A stretch of 64,000 nucleotides of DNA from Enoplosus armatus (Eukaryota; Chordata; Actinopteri; Centrarchiformes; Enoplosidae). The stretch lies in NCBI RefSeq assembly GCF_043641665.1, contig NC_092189.1, positions 10,874,333-10,938,332 on the forward strand, given 5' to 3'. Shown here in pieces: positions 1-12,960 of this stretch. The notes beneath the pieces are model-generated. The model made no database searches and had not been told where the DNA came from. It worked only from the letters and a program-made list of their open reading frames with translations. Every line of letters starts with the position of its first letter. Within the stretch, counting starts at the first letter, position 1. The translations under genes and the position numbers were made by a program.

Positions 1-1014
1 GAACTGTTGTGTGTTTACGTCCACACTCCTCAAGTTGTATGTCATGTTGTTGTACATAGTATACAACATTGTAACCTTCATGAAGATAGGAGTCATTGCA
101 GAGCTGTTGTAATAGATTGCATTCGTTTTAGTTAGGTGTTCTTAAGAACTGCCAACTAAGTGTACAGCCAGTGTTCTTTTCTTCTTAACAAATGTCTTTT
201 GACCTTTTCTTCCTGAAGCTCAAACAAGATCACAGCTGTGACCCGATGTTGTCAGGAAGACCATGTTCGCTTATTTACCAACTTGAGTTTGTGTTTACAG
301 TGCTGTCATGATAAACAGTGTTATTGTAAGGAAAGTGAGGAGAGAACACCTACACAAGGTCACGTAGAGGTTTCACTTAGCCTGTGATGATAGAGACTGT
401 TGTTACAGTATAACATAAAAACACGGCCTCTCTGTCCACTGTCCTGATGCTTGAGATCAGATCAGACCAGAGTGGGGCATCATGGCATCCCACCAGGACA
501 GCAGGCCTGAGTAAACCTTAGCAGGACATCTGGTGCCCAGCGCCCCTGTTCTCCTCTCTTTTCCCTCTCTCCCCGTCTCGTAGCCCCAAAGCAGACCACG
601 CCACCACACCACAGCAAGTCATCTGGTGTCCAGTCGGCTCCCATCTGTGAGTGCATTTGGCTTTGCTGCAAACAAAGCACTGCGGCATGCAAGCGGCCTC
701 CGCTACATCCAAACAGCTCAGCCCAGCTATCTAGCTTAATCTTTGGGTGGAAACTATAAGTGCATTGCCAGGGTTATGGGTCATCTCCATTTCAATTCAT
801 TAAATTGCATCGCGGCATTGAGAATCCACCGTAACAAACTGACCACAGCTGATGGCATACCTCCTCTCCATTTTGAATTGCTGAGGTGGAAAGAATTGTA
901 ATGGTGCCGACCCGAGGTTTAGCTGCTGGCAGCTCCGAGTGTACCCCTCCACTGATCCGAGGCGGTGCCGTGTCTGCCCAGCCTGCTGTCTCTCATCCAT
1001 CCTGGGTGGTAGGG

Positions 1015-1016
<2 letters not shown>
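1..1016. other. Non-coding left flank
   Basis: No exon, RNA gene or mobile element is recognisable here. Short ORFs on both strands have no family resemblance and no splice context. Given the clear acceptor before the ndst1 coding exon at 21,503, this may be the first intron or 5' flank of ndst1. Confidence 0.5.

Positions 1017-1109
<93 letters not shown>
1017..1109. repeat. (GT)n microsatellite
   Basis: An almost pure GT dinucleotide run of about 93 nt. Long Cys-Val or Thr-His ORFs across it are artefacts of the repeat. Confidence 0.97.
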
Positions 1110-1110
<1 letters not shown>

Positions 1111-4100
1111 CTGTCCCTGTGTGTGCAAGACAGGTGTTGGGAAGCCCGAGGTCAGTCCAGATGCAGCTCGGGCACCTAGACAGGGGGACGGCTGGAGACT
1201 GCAAATGACAGCACGATGAATGAGCTTTGTTTTGCCAGGTTTTGCACAGTTTTATTCAGACAGTGCAGCTTTGAACGGGGTCAGTTGTGACGGTCAGGTG
1301 GTGTAACGGCTGGCTGCTCTCAGTGGGACGTGCTACAGCCGCAAGCATTGGGCCTTACAGAGAGGCTCAGAGGTTGTTTGGGTAAAGAAGCTAAACTAAA
1401 GGAACCATAGTGGGGTGTGCAAGCTTGCAAACACAAACACCACCCTACCCCTTCTGTGAAGTGTTAAGTGGCCGGATATGTTTGGTGAATGGGACACAGG
1501 TGTCGGGGCCGGGCTGTGTGTGCCTGGCCAGAGGTCTGTGTTTGTTTTCTCTCCATAATGGCCCCCAACTCTCTGCTGCAGCTCAACCAGAGCTCATTGG
1601 CTCTCAATGGGCCAGGGTGAAGGCCCCCTCTTTTTTTTTTTTTTCTTCTACTGTGGGACTGAGCAGTGGGTGAACTTGAGTCAAGAATCTGATAATGAAA
1701 TTCAAGACATCCCACAACACAATGTTGAGGCTAGACGTTGAGCAGGCCTGGTGCTTTTTAGATTCCTCTTTCTTCCTTTATTCTTCCATTTATCCCTCCG
1801 TTGCCTCTGATCTACCCCAGCAAAGCAGGCGTTTGAAGTTGTCAAGACTCTGGCTTTACTGTTGAGTCCTCAAAGTGCTTATGTGACAGGTAGAGAAGAG
1901 CTGGAGGGGAGTAAGGTGACTCCCACAAAGTCCACAGCCGTCCCAGTCTCAATCCTTCACGCCCTTGTCTTCCACTTGGCTCCCGCACACAGGCTTAGTC
2001 TTTGTGGTGATGTCACTCTCTGCTGAGTTCCCCTTTGTCAAGTAACCGCCCAAAGGTGCGCTTTGGGCGCTGAGAAAGACACACACACCGCCACCACAAC
2101 CCCATACTGTGTCTCCCCAGGGGGAGCAGAAGGGTGAGGTAATGGGTTGTTAACCCCTCAGCCACCTCCATTTCTGGACGTCATACCGTCAGCGGTGGCT
2201 GCTATCACCACCCTGACCTGATTGTTTGAGTAACCCTGTGGCCTCCCCAGATGGCCAGGCCTCTGAGCTGGTTTATGATAACCATACAGTTAATATCTGG
2301 CCCACATAACACTTCCTGCCCCCCCCCAACCCAATCCGCTCCCCTCAAACTCTGCTCTCATTTCTTTCTGCCACCCTCTGTGCTATTGTCTCTGATGCCT
2401 TCTCCTGAGTGCCCTGTTTTATTTCTTTATTCCTTTATTTCACTCATCTTTTTAAATTCCAGACTCCATTTCTTTCGTCCCCAGGCAGAAGGGGTGATGG
2501 CTAGAGACGGTGTCTCAAATTAAATTTGCTCCCCGTGGACGTGGGCGCGATGGAACGGTAGAAGGAGAACAGGAGCAAAGAAAGCTGGAGGAAAAAGCCC
2601 ATTTCCTATACAGTACTGTCTCTTTCCTCAGGGTCTATAGCGGAGTAACACCGACACCTCTATCGTTTTTTCCCCCCTCTCTTTAATTTTCTTTTTCTTG
2701 CTCTCACTGCTGCTGTTCTTTCTCACGCAGCCTAACCTGAAGGTCTCTCTGCTCTTGCTACCACTGCTAACACAATCTGACCCAGTTTATTAGTTTGGGT
2801 CTAGTGAATCATTAATCGAGGTTATCTAACTGTTCCTGTAATGATTCCGCTGTGACTTGTGTGTCAGAGCCTCTCTGCGTTCGCAGCCGATCAAGCCGTA
2901 CCCTCGTGCTTCTTGCGCTGCACATTTGTACTCTATCATAACCATCTTGCAAAAAAAGCATCGTCCCTCAAGCTAGACTATATGGTTAATAGGTGTGCTA
3001 TGCACTGTAATATGTCATTGTGTCAGAGCACAATGCGAGGACTAAGTGCACTGAATGCAAATTAATCTTGTGGGATGGCAGCAGCTGAATAGAGTGTGGT
3101 TTTGGGGAACGGAGGGGAGCAAAGGGAGGGACAGAAGGAGGGCTAATAGTGGCGACAGAGAAGAGAGGGAGAGAAAAGAGCATGTGAGGAGGAGGAGGGG
3201 GAGGGATGTGGGATGTAGTCATCGCCAGGCCCATTCATCATGCAATGCCTGCTGGGATGCGCTGGGGTCAGTCCCGCACAACACAATTACAGCCTGTTCT
3301 GGTGTGTTGTGCTCAGCTCCACTGTGTTCCGACTATGTTCTGTTGTCTTTTGTTAGATTTCCTCTGTTCCAGCTCTCTTGTTTTCCCCTTTGCGTGTTTC
3401 CCTCTCTGCTCTGCGTGCTTGTGTTCAGTGGCAGATCTCTCATCTGTTTTATTTTCTTCAGTTACATATTTTTGAACTTGCTGCTCAAGCTATCACTAAA
3501 TAATCTGCTGCAGTTCTTTGAGCAAAAACATCTCAATTAGCTGAGCAGTTGTTGTGTTTTTGTTTTTTTGAGTCTTAAACTCTCTACTTTTGCAATTAAT
3601 TGCCATATCTTTGCTCATGTGGTGTAGCCACTTGCCGGGCTGTTGTACCATCCGTTCACGCAGCCTTCTTTCATCCACATCTAACTCGCAGCCACTAGCT
3701 TGATTCATTTGATTGACAGGCCTGGTTAGCATGAGGGTGTGAGATGCTCGTAAGCATGTTGTTTACCCTGCCTGGCTGACAGTCTCCTGTGAGCCTGCAG
3801 ATGTTTCCAGAAAGCTGTAAATATCTGCTGTGTGCTCTAATGTCAGCTGACAGAGATATCCTTATGATCGGAGATGTGTCTATTCTTCACCCAGTGAAAA
3901 AAAGTTTTCTCTGCCAGGAAACCTTTAGGTGGTCTGACGGCCTAAATGAAAACATCACGCAAGGATCTAGTAACCTCAACTTTGAAGGCTGATCCAGATA
4001 TTTTTGTTGACATCATAGTACATGGCAGGACTTTATGTTGTCATGGTGGCCTCTGTTTCTGTCACTTTGCGTAAAAACAATACATGAGAGACAGCATAGA

Positions 4101-4335
4101 TCCTCTCTACAGATACATAGATGATCTGATCTGATTTTGGAGCACCTTGCTGCATATATTTACACTTAACTATTTGGTGCTTTTAGGAACAAACTTTATA
4201 TTAAGTCTGCAATTTTCCTAAAGACCCAGTGAGTATTTTATTTTGGAAAATATACAGATACAGATATGTTCACAATGTACACAATTGGAACATTTGGATT
4301 TGATTTGAATTTTAACATTTGGATGAAAAATATTA
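1110..4335. other. Non-coding stretch, no gene seen
   Basis: Mixed-composition sequence with pyrimidine-rich and purine-rich patches (for example 3,120-3,210 is purine-rich on the + strand). ORFs up to about 160 codons occur but are low complexity or lack any recognisable domain, and no paired splice sites support them. Confidence 0.5.
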
Positions 4336-4625
4336 ACGACTGACAGTTATTTTCATTATTGATTAATCTGATCATGATTTTTGCAATTAATGAATTATTT
4401 GTTGGTTTATAAAATGTAATGGACAAAGAATAAAAATGCCTATCACATGTTCCCAAACCTCAAGTTGATGTCTTCAATGACGTCTGTGAAGAAAAGCAGA
4501 AAATCTTCACATTTAAGAAGCTGGACTGGAACTAGCTAATGTTTGGCAGTTTTGCTTGAGAAATGACTCAAACAAATAATCAATTATCAAAATAGTTGCT
4601 GTTATCAACTGATCGTTTCAGCTAT
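4336..4625 (+). repeat. Dispersed fish repeat, copy 1
   Basis: About 290 nt that begins with a TTATTTTCATTATTGATTAA core and ends in ATCGTTTCAGCT. The same sequence family recurs at 29,633-29,935 (+) and 19,600-19,690 (-). The layout (AT-rich start, a TATAAAATGT block, an AAGCTGGA block, a GTTTCAGCT end) matches a very common teleost dispersed element as I remember it. No coding capacity is seen; it is probably a non-autonomous DNA element. Confidence 0.65.
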
Positions 4626-7600
4626 GTATAACACAATATGGAGTATGTAATTTATGATGTAAACAAAATGGCATCAGCAAATAGGTTAATAGGTTGCTGT
4701 CAAGAGTAGTTCATGTATGTCTCGTTAGTTAATGAGTCTTAATAGCTTCCACTTCTGTGTTGTGATCTTTGGTTTACATTTAGATGACAAATGATGCCTT
4801 CAATGAATGACATCATTAGTACAACTGGTTATATGTTGTAATATATCATGTTGATTATGGTGGAATATTATGCAACTGAAGTTCCTTTTTGTCTTTTTTA
4901 GATTTTTCTCTCTAAGACTCGTCTAATTTTGATGGTTAACCTGCCAAAAAAACATTCCTTGAAATGACAAATACTCTGTGTTCTTTTAGAAATGTATTCT
5001 TGGCATAAACAAGCTGTTTATCTAACAGCATGTGGACTGTGGGGAACTGTGGGTTTTTCTAAGGTTGTGTATCTGAGCAATTATTTGGTTGTTAAACAAT
5101 TAGTTGTTAAAAGATTTCTCGTAACAGAACAGAAGACAAACGCACCCAAAGGTCCCAGAGTTGAATTTGCTCACTGAGGATGAATTTGGGTGGTGGCTTG
5201 GCTGACGGGAATAATAATAGGAAGCCCCAAGATTGACGAAAAGAATGACAAATCATGGCCAGAAAATGCAACAGTTTAAAGTGCAGAGCATCTGGAAACA
5301 ATTTGAAACAATGGATTGTCTTCAGCAGGCACCATGTCAAACTTTATAGATGCTTCTCTTTCCTGAGTTTCTTGAATTTCAGCCTCCTGAGACAACTTGT
5401 AGGAGTTGGATGACAGAAAGATTGACTTGGCATTCTTTGATTTGGTATTCACCTTAAAACTCATAACTGAACCTCGTACATACTCAAACTTTTGGTATAT
5501 TGGCAGAACATTGAGGCAGGCTTTTTGATGATTTTGTAGACTCCCAGCCCGAAACCTGACAGAGTAAAATCTCATATCCTCATTCCAGTCATGTCAGCTG
5601 TGGGTAACATTGGCCTAATGATATTGGATTTTTACTGACTGATCTAATCTAATCCCATACATACAGTATAAAGGCCAAACCCTGATCTGAAAGATTCATA
5701 TACCCTTATAAAGGACTTCAGAACTTAGCAAAAGTAAATGAAAAATATGTATTAATTAAATACAACACAGATGAGCACAGAAATGATCCCTTTCTTTGAA
5801 TGGCAGTCGTTCTGGCACTCGCTGCTCTGCTTTAAACAGATAAGCCGGGTGAAAACTACTAGAGTCTGTCTTTAATTTGAAGTGGCCTTTGAACTTTATA
5901 ACCTCTACTTCCAACAATAAACCTGGCCATATTGTATTATCTAGGACAAGTTCTAACCACATCCCATGGCGACAGTCTGGGCTGCTAAATACACCTGCTG
6001 TTGCCTCCCCAACCTGCAGACGCAGCGGCCTGTCTGTCGTCAAGTTGTCTTTTGTGTGCCCTAATGAAGCCGGGGAGATGTGACGACATGCCTCACATTT
6101 CACTCTTCACCTAATTGTGTTGATGCGGAGGCAGATATTAGTGTTGTGGTGGTTAATCTTCCCGGTGAGGGGAAATGGCGGAGTCATCAAGGGATACGAC
6201 ACAGCTAATTAGACCTGTGTACGCTTGGTGGGGGAGAAGTGAGAGAGAGTGCAAGAAAGAAAATGGCTTTTTTTCCCCTTTGGAACGTTTTTTTTAATTG
6301 ATTGAACAGGGACTGAAAGTTACTTCAAAAACCTGTCTTGAATATGTGGCATATTCTTTAAATGTTGTGGTGCTTAATGACAGCATCCACTTTCTGACGA
6401 GAGACAACTGGGGGAAACTTCAACCTTCATTACAGCCTGACTTTTTGCCCACTTCACAAATCACCATCTTGGAGAGTCTGAAATTAAAGTAATTTGAAGT
6501 TGCACACAGAGCGAATGACCTACTGGTACAATAATGCTGTTTTTGACTTCACCCTCCCCCCGAGGAAAGCTGTTAGTAGGTTTGACTGATTAGCGCCTGA
6601 AGCCGCTGGCTCTCAATTAGACAGAAGACAAAGCTTCAACCCTGGCTGCTGGAAAAATCCGAAGTAATGAATTAGTGATAAAGGTTTTAAAGACAACACC
6701 ATTAGAGGGGATGTCGGGAGGAGGAGGACTGCTTTTTTCCTTGCAATTTGCAGAGTAGGTCATTTGAATTCTAAAGGAACACAAGTGAAATGCTTTGGAT
6801 TTCTTATTCATTTTCTCACCTTTTTTACTCCCCTGCTTCTCCGTCTCTCTGCCTCTGGCTACCGGTGACAGTAATATTAACCTCAACTCCACTGCGCTGT
6901 CCTCATGTGACCTGGGAGTCAGCTCTTGTGAGGAGTGGTCAACTGCTCTGCCGCTCGGGGTCTTGAGCCTCAGTGGAGTTCGTAATGCATTATGACTCCA
7001 TCGCTCCGGGGTGGCTGGATCAAATAATATATTAAGATTATGTTGTGAGCTGTCACATACCACTTGGGTTGAGAAGTTCTATGCCAGCAAGAATTTCTGC
7101 AGCGTCATATTTTGATAGGCTTTTTTCTTTTCTTTCCTTTTTTCTAAAAGGCTGCCTGAGGCCATGTTTGATTTAGTTTTGGATTCCAACCTTTTGCCAA
7201 TGACATCCACACCGCTCATCCCCCCCATATTGACCGCCATTAGCACACACAGTGCCCATATTTGTCTGGCTGATAGTGTCACTGTTGGTCACATGGACCA
7301 CCACCCGGCCTGCCTGTGTCCATCTCTGTTGGTGGACTGAGCTCAGTCCTGTCACCTGAGGGATAAAGTGTATGGTGGAAACTTGTATCCTCTGAGGTAT
7401 GCGGGGCAGATGCAGGCCCTCCGTTGGTTCAGCTGTTGTGCCCTGTGCAGACAGGGAGGGCCCAGCATGGCTCCGTCTCTGTTATTGGAGGAGTTATAGA
7501 GCTGGGCGAGATATTTACTGTTTGCAATGAGGTTTTCATGCCTCTTTAAATCTGAATTTAGGGTCATGGTGGTCCTTTTCTACAGCAGTGATGTTGTTTA

Positions 7601-8848
7601 ACTATGTATTAATTCATTTATTGGTCAGTAAATATCTAATTTCAACCTCTAGGATTTGTTGTTTCATCTAGTCCTCTGCAAAAAAACAAATCTTCCCAAA
7701 CAGTCCATGTTTAACCTCCTATGTGATATTTTTACTTGTCACATTGACATTGGCTGGTGGTTATGGTTTCGTCGGACGTGGTGGCTTGAGGTCAGACCAC
7801 TTGTGCTGCTGACGGCAGGATGCCAATTTCTTTTCTGCTTCTTAAGGCTCTCCACTTGGTTGTTTTCTGACCAAAAACGAATTAACAAAATTGTTTTTTG
7901 CCCGCACACATTGGACAAAATCAGCCACTGATGAGCTCCCAGGAGTCACAATAACCAAATTCATACTGCACATAAACAAACTGTATGACGACTCAATTTA
8001 TGAAATAAACAAGATGACATGAAGAAATGGAATCTACCAATCAGTGTTACATTTTTTATTTCACTGGTAGTTAAAAAGTTTCCCCTGATCCTTGTTCATT
8101 TCTTACCTTATTATAGAGAAACGAAAGGTTGAACTTCTAGTAATGAGTAAAACTGTTGCCTTTAGTGCCCTCACATTACAGCAAAGCCAGTACATTGTGT
8201 TTCTAGCTATAGAGCTTTTCCCCTCGCCTCAGAGGTCACCTAGTCTCATCATGTGGTTTGGTACCAGAGGCCTAGTGCTTCAGTTAGAGTGAACGTCTCT
8301 GTGACCTCGGCGTGATGTTCACAACAACCTCTGCTCTTTCTCTAACCTGTCTCCATTATATTAGCAAAACACAGCGACAGCGAGCAAAGTGATGGGATGT
8401 TACAAGTTCCTGTCAGTGTGACTGTGAGAGAGATCTGTCCGTGACAGCTGGATAATGAACATCACGCTGTTTCTCTCTCTCTCTCTCACAGCCATCACTT
8501 CACCTTTCCGCAGCCTCGCCCGTTCACTTGATACAACAGTGACTTCACCCTTGTATAATGGAATACAACCTTCCTTCCCGTCCTTCTTAGCTCTCATCAG
8601 CTGCTTGCTCTAATTAGATGAGGGTGATTTCAATAAAGTTACTGTCGTCCTCACTCCATTAGTTATATTAACACTCGGATTCCTGCCCTGGAGTCGTCTA
8701 TCTATCCTCTGCCTTTCACCGGGGAGGGGGGGGCAATCCTCTTCTTTTCATGGATCTGTGTAACCTAGTTACTGAGGCCCAGCAGGGGAGGCCAATCAAT
8801 TAATGAACAAAGGAGCCCGCTCACTGAGCAGCGGTGCGAGTCTGGGAC
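4626..8848. other. Non-coding stretch with possible conserved blocks
   Basis: No gene recognised. The blocks near 6,120-6,240 and 6,860-7,010 have balanced composition and homeodomain-type TAATTA cores (AGCTAATTAGACC near 6,205), as is usual in non-coding regulatory elements. This is only a compositional impression. Confidence 0.3.
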
Positions 8849-9124
8849 TATAAACAGGGCGCTCCCAAAACATGGTCGCTGTCAGTTCAGTGCTCATCTG
8901 ATGGATGTTGTTTTGCTTTGTTGTTTTGCGTGTATGTGTGTGCGAGTACTTTTTCCAGAAGAGTCTAAATCCAGTCGATTACTGCGGTGTTACCTGTTTG
9001 AACACACTACCAGCCAATATTCAGGTGTCCCTTATTGAGAAGGAGAAGTGAAAGAAAAAGATGGATTTGAAATTGACGAAACGCCTTCCATCGCCGTTAT
9101 GTTTCGTCACATTTGAGATGTACT
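8849..9124 (+). promoter_or_regulatory. Candidate TATA box and non-coding first exon
   Basis: A TATAAA at 8,849-8,854 sits in a GC-balanced patch. About 275 nt downstream a good donor-like TACT|GTAAGTAA occurs at 9,124/9,125. Together they could be an alternative first exon splicing to the ndst1 acceptor at 21,503. Nothing else supports it, so this is speculative. Confidence 0.15.
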
Positions 9125-11009
9125 GTAAGTAAATGGACTGTTGCACTTTCTGCCATTGTGTTGTGAAAACATTTTAGATATTGAATAAAACCTCTGCATC
9201 CCTCAGACAAAATGTGGGGCTGAGGTAACAAATTAGGTACGTGGTCAAAGGTTAAACATCCATATTCAATGACTGATCGGTCTCCCGTGGCAACAGGCAG
9301 ATTTGGACGGACAGCCCTCCTCTTCTGTCCACCTGTGTTCTCTCACTATCTTTCACCACTTTCTCATCCTTCCCCTTTCTAAATACCTCTTTTCATCCTA
9401 TTGAATCCCCTTTTTTGTCCACGCCTTACCTTTTTTTTTTCTCCACATCCCTCAGGTCCACCCCTCATTCTATCCCATCTTTCTTCTCTCCAGCCTCCCG
9501 GTCTCTCTGTCATCCCCTTTTCTTAATCCGGCTATTCGTCCCCAGTGTTCCCCTCCCTGGAGTTTCCAGCTCCGTCTCCCTGTGTGTGAGATCAGGGACC
9601 AGGCTGTTGTAACAAGCTGTTGAATAATGTAAGCGCAGGGCTATAGGCCAGAGTTCCAGTTAACCCTTTGATCTCTGATCACACAGTGGGTGAGGCGGAC
9701 ACATCATAAATGACAGCTCGACAGCAGGGCAAAGCAGCCCGAAGGCCTTTTTGCTTCCGTCTTCCTCCAACCTCTACCTAAAGGCTAAAGTTCCCCCATC
9801 CGGTTTCATTGTCATGGCCTTTGTAAGCAGGAACACAGTGAGCGTCCCTAGCCTTTGTTATTCTAACATTGATGTATAATTAAAGGCTTAGAAAAGGCGA
9901 TGCTGAATAATTGATACTGGAGCAAAGATGTCATGGCATCTAGAACCTTATCGTACTCAGTATTTTTACTTGCAGCACAGATAAAAGATTCACCAGTTTG
10001 CTTTCTTTCTGGTCATCTACTTCAGTCTGCACTGATTCATTGTGGCACCGTGCTCTCCTCTGACTGAGGAGCTCTTATCATTATTTCATTCAGCCTTATT
10101 TCACCTTTGTGTACACTGTAAGTGTCAAAACACAAGGCCATGGACTGTAGAATAGTTGTGTTAAATCCTCAACAGCAGTCAAGTTTGTGCTTGCGTTACC
10201 AATTTGTATCAATTAACTGACAAAGTCACGCATTTCCAATCTCAAAAAACAGTGTAGCCAGCACACAAGGTCCCATTAACCCTTTATAATCAATACAAAT
10301 TCCTCTCTCCTTAAGTGCTTCTAGTTAGCTTTAGAGCCTCATATCCTGAGGCTAGGGTGTATTGATCTGCTGGACTTATTGGAAGTTACCCTTCAGGAGG
10401 TGAAGGATAGCAGTGGGACTGGGGATGTTTTGGCAAGAGAGGGGAAAGAGTGGGTCTTCATGGCTGGATCAGCTTACTACTTCCTACCCCCACACACCTG
10501 TTACAGCCAGCGGGAGGAAAGACCCGCCACCAATCTGTGTGTGGAAGTGTGTGTGTGCAAATTGATTGTGTGTGTGTGAGAGAGTGGAAAGTACTGTTTG
10601 TATGCTCAGGAGAGCAAATGGCTGAGAGGCGTAGCAAATGAGAAATGTGTTACATAGGGTTTATGGTGACGGCGTGTGCCTGAACCGCATCGACTTTGGC
10701 AGCTGCTGGCCTTCTATGGATGGATGGCAGGAGACAGATTTTAGATTTTACATGGCTAACACACTACGTGACAGTCTGCTTTTCAGATTGGGTGTTTGGA
10801 CCGGTAACCCACCGCTGAGCCACGTACACACAGCAACACGGAAATGTGCACACATCTACGCACATGAGCACACACATACGCACCATTAAACTGTCGGGCA
10901 GTATGTATGTGTGTGTGTGTACGATGCAGCACAATGGCATTTAATCCATAACTCTGACAGGCTTTCCTTGAACTGACAAGGAAAAGCATAACTCTCTCTC
11001 CACAGAAAT
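9125..11009. other. Non-coding stretch, no gene seen
   Basis: No exon or element recognised. It contains a pyrimidine-rich run around 9,300-9,560 and short CA/GT patches near 10,530-10,580 and 10,820-10,920. Confidence 0.5.
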
Positions 11010-11122
11010 TCTCTCTCTCTCTCTGTCTCTCTCTCTCTGTCTCTCTCTCTCTGTCTCTCTCTCTCTCTGTCTCTCTCTCTGTCTCTCTCTCTGTCTCTCT
11101 CTCTCTCTCTCTCTGTCTCTCT
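11010..11122. repeat. (CT)n array with CTCTGT interruptions
   Basis: A CT run of about 113 nt with regularly spaced TCTGTC variants, so higher-order units of roughly 12-20 nt have probably been duplicated inside the microsatellite. Confidence 0.95.
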
Positions 11123-11261
11123 GCGTGTGTCTAGGTCATTCACTGTTGTTCAGGTTGTGGCATGTTGATACATATTGGGCAGCAAGATCTGCCCTGTCTC
11201 CTTCTCCGAGGAGTATTTTTAATTTTGAGAGGTCATTAAACTCTTTGACATTAAACTCTAA

Positions 11262-11263
<2 letters not shown>

Positions 11264-11317
<54 letters not shown>
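11264..11317. repeat. (CT)n microsatellite
   Basis: A pure CT run of about 54 nt. Confidence 0.96.
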
Positions 11318-11319
<2 letters not shown>

Positions 11320-11474
11320 GCTCTCCCATGGCCTGTTTCCCTCTCGAAAAAGAAATAATAAAATATTGTTTCGATTTCAAAGTGTTGTGTTCCAGGACAT
11401 ACACCATGCATGCAGCCCTGTGGAGGCTTGACCCTGTGAACAGGCCCCAGCTACCCCCTTCTGTAAACTGATAT

Positions 11475-11580
<106 letters not shown>

Positions 11581-11879
11581 TGTCACGGTAGGATACACAG
11601 CAGCTGTAGAGGCGGCAGTGAAGAGGGGAAATGGGAAGAGCCAGCACAGTAGACAGAGCTCAGATAGACCTGTCAGCTTCGTGACACCCACACATGCCTC
11701 ACCCTCTGGTCCAGGACGAGAACAGAGGAAGGGAAAGCAGCAAAAGGGACAACGGTGAGCCGTGGCGGAGCTGCGTTTATTTTGGGGAACACGCAAAGAC
11801 TTGAGGTAGAGGGGATATCACCCTGCTTTGACTTTTCACAATGGACATAATTAAGCTTTTTCAACACTGTCAAAGTAAA

Positions 11880-12845
11880 AACAAATTAATTACAAATATA
11901 GTGATTGCATAAGTATCCCACCTCAAGTTAATATTTAGTAGTAGTTTTAGTCTGGCAGCAATTACAGGCTTATCTCTGTGGGGACAGGTCTGCATCAGCG
12001 CAAGACCTATTACAAAATTGCACAGGCTCCGTAAAGTTTCATGAACTGCAAGTTTAAAGTCCTGCAGTTAATTCTGGATTGGAATGAGGTCTGCGCCACT
12101 TCAGGACATTAACATTGTTGTGTTAAAGCCTATGTTTGGGATTGATGTCCTGCTGAAACATAAATTCAAGTCACAGTTTTCTGTCAAACTTTAACCAGTT
12201 TTTCAGCGTTTGTGCTGTATTTATTTGTGTTTCTGGTGATGCTTCGTGTTTGGCTTACACCAAACATAGCATTAAGTATGACGGCCAAAAAGCTACATTT
12301 TCATCACACTATAAAACCATCCCTCAACTTTGTTTCAAATTCTCCCACATTCCTTCTGGCAAACACTAGCTGAGATGTCATGTGAGGTTTTTTTTTTAAC
12401 AGTGGCTTTCTCTTTACCAGCGCGCTATAAAACTGTGACTGGTGAATCCCCCAGGCAACAGTTGTTGAAAGCACAGTGTCTCCCATCGCTCAGCCACGAA
12501 GCCCTGTAGATTCCTCAGAGCTGCTGCAGGCCTCTTGGTGGCTTTCACTCTACGGTCCTTTTGAGGGCGGCCTCGTCTTGGAAAATACACAGATGTGCCA
12601 GATTTGGTCTGTCTGTAATGACTGACCTTACTGTACTACAAGTGATAATTCAGCAACTATTTACCTTGTATTTTCTTGTATAGTTTTTGACAGGAAAACG
12701 TCAGCTTTTGTGTCATCTAGATACAGGTGTGGTTAAGATGGTTATTGAACCATCTTATATTGGTAGAATTCTTTCAAAATCTTGTTTTCAGTTGAATTAA
12801 TGTCATAAAACAGCAAAGAAACACTCTAAGGGGGGTGAATACTGC
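11880..12845 (-). mobile_element. Decayed Tc1/mariner-like transposon
   Basis: The left edge reads GATTGCATAAGTATCCCACC and the right edge GGGGGGTGAATACT; reversed, the right edge resembles the left, as terminal inverted repeats of this family do. On the minus strand, conceptual translation near 12,304-12,486 gives KRKPLLKKKPHM and QLVFARRNVG, which match the usual Tc1 transposase segment RKPLL-K-HM-LxFAR. A Gly-Arg-Pro-like patch (GRPQK) lies near 12,560. Many stops and frameshifts mean no functional transposase remains. The identification rests on remembered Tc1 motifs. Confidence 0.75.
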
Positions 12846-12918
12846 CACGTTGGAAAACTGGGGAGTAAAGTGGAGCTTGACTGTGGCTGTGCTTTGAAAA
12901 CCGCGACTGAGGCAGAAA

Positions 12919-12922
<4 letters not shown>

Positions 12923-12956
<34 letters not shown>
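12923..12956. repeat. (GA)n microsatellite
   Basis: A pure GA run of about 34 nt, just outside the right end of the Tc1-like remnant. Confidence 0.95.

Positions 12957-12960
<4 letters not shown>

Noticed and set aside
800..1204. Long ORFs on both strands made of Thr-His or Cys-Val repeats
   Set aside because: They are translations of the (GT)n array. The same applies near 11,258-11,796, 20,606-20,863 and 62,707-62,982 outside the real exon.
3055..3540. 161-codon ORF in the left flank
   Set aside because: Low-complexity charged start followed by a hydrophobic tail, no recognisable domain and no paired splice signals.
6617..7063. 148-codon minus-strand ORF
   Set aside because: No family resemblance, and the sequence looks like ordinary non-coding DNA. 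The overlapping plus-strand ORF is equally unconvincing.
10886..11411. Arg-Glu and Ser-Leu rich ORFs
   Set aside because: They are read through the (CT)n arrays, with no splice or start context.
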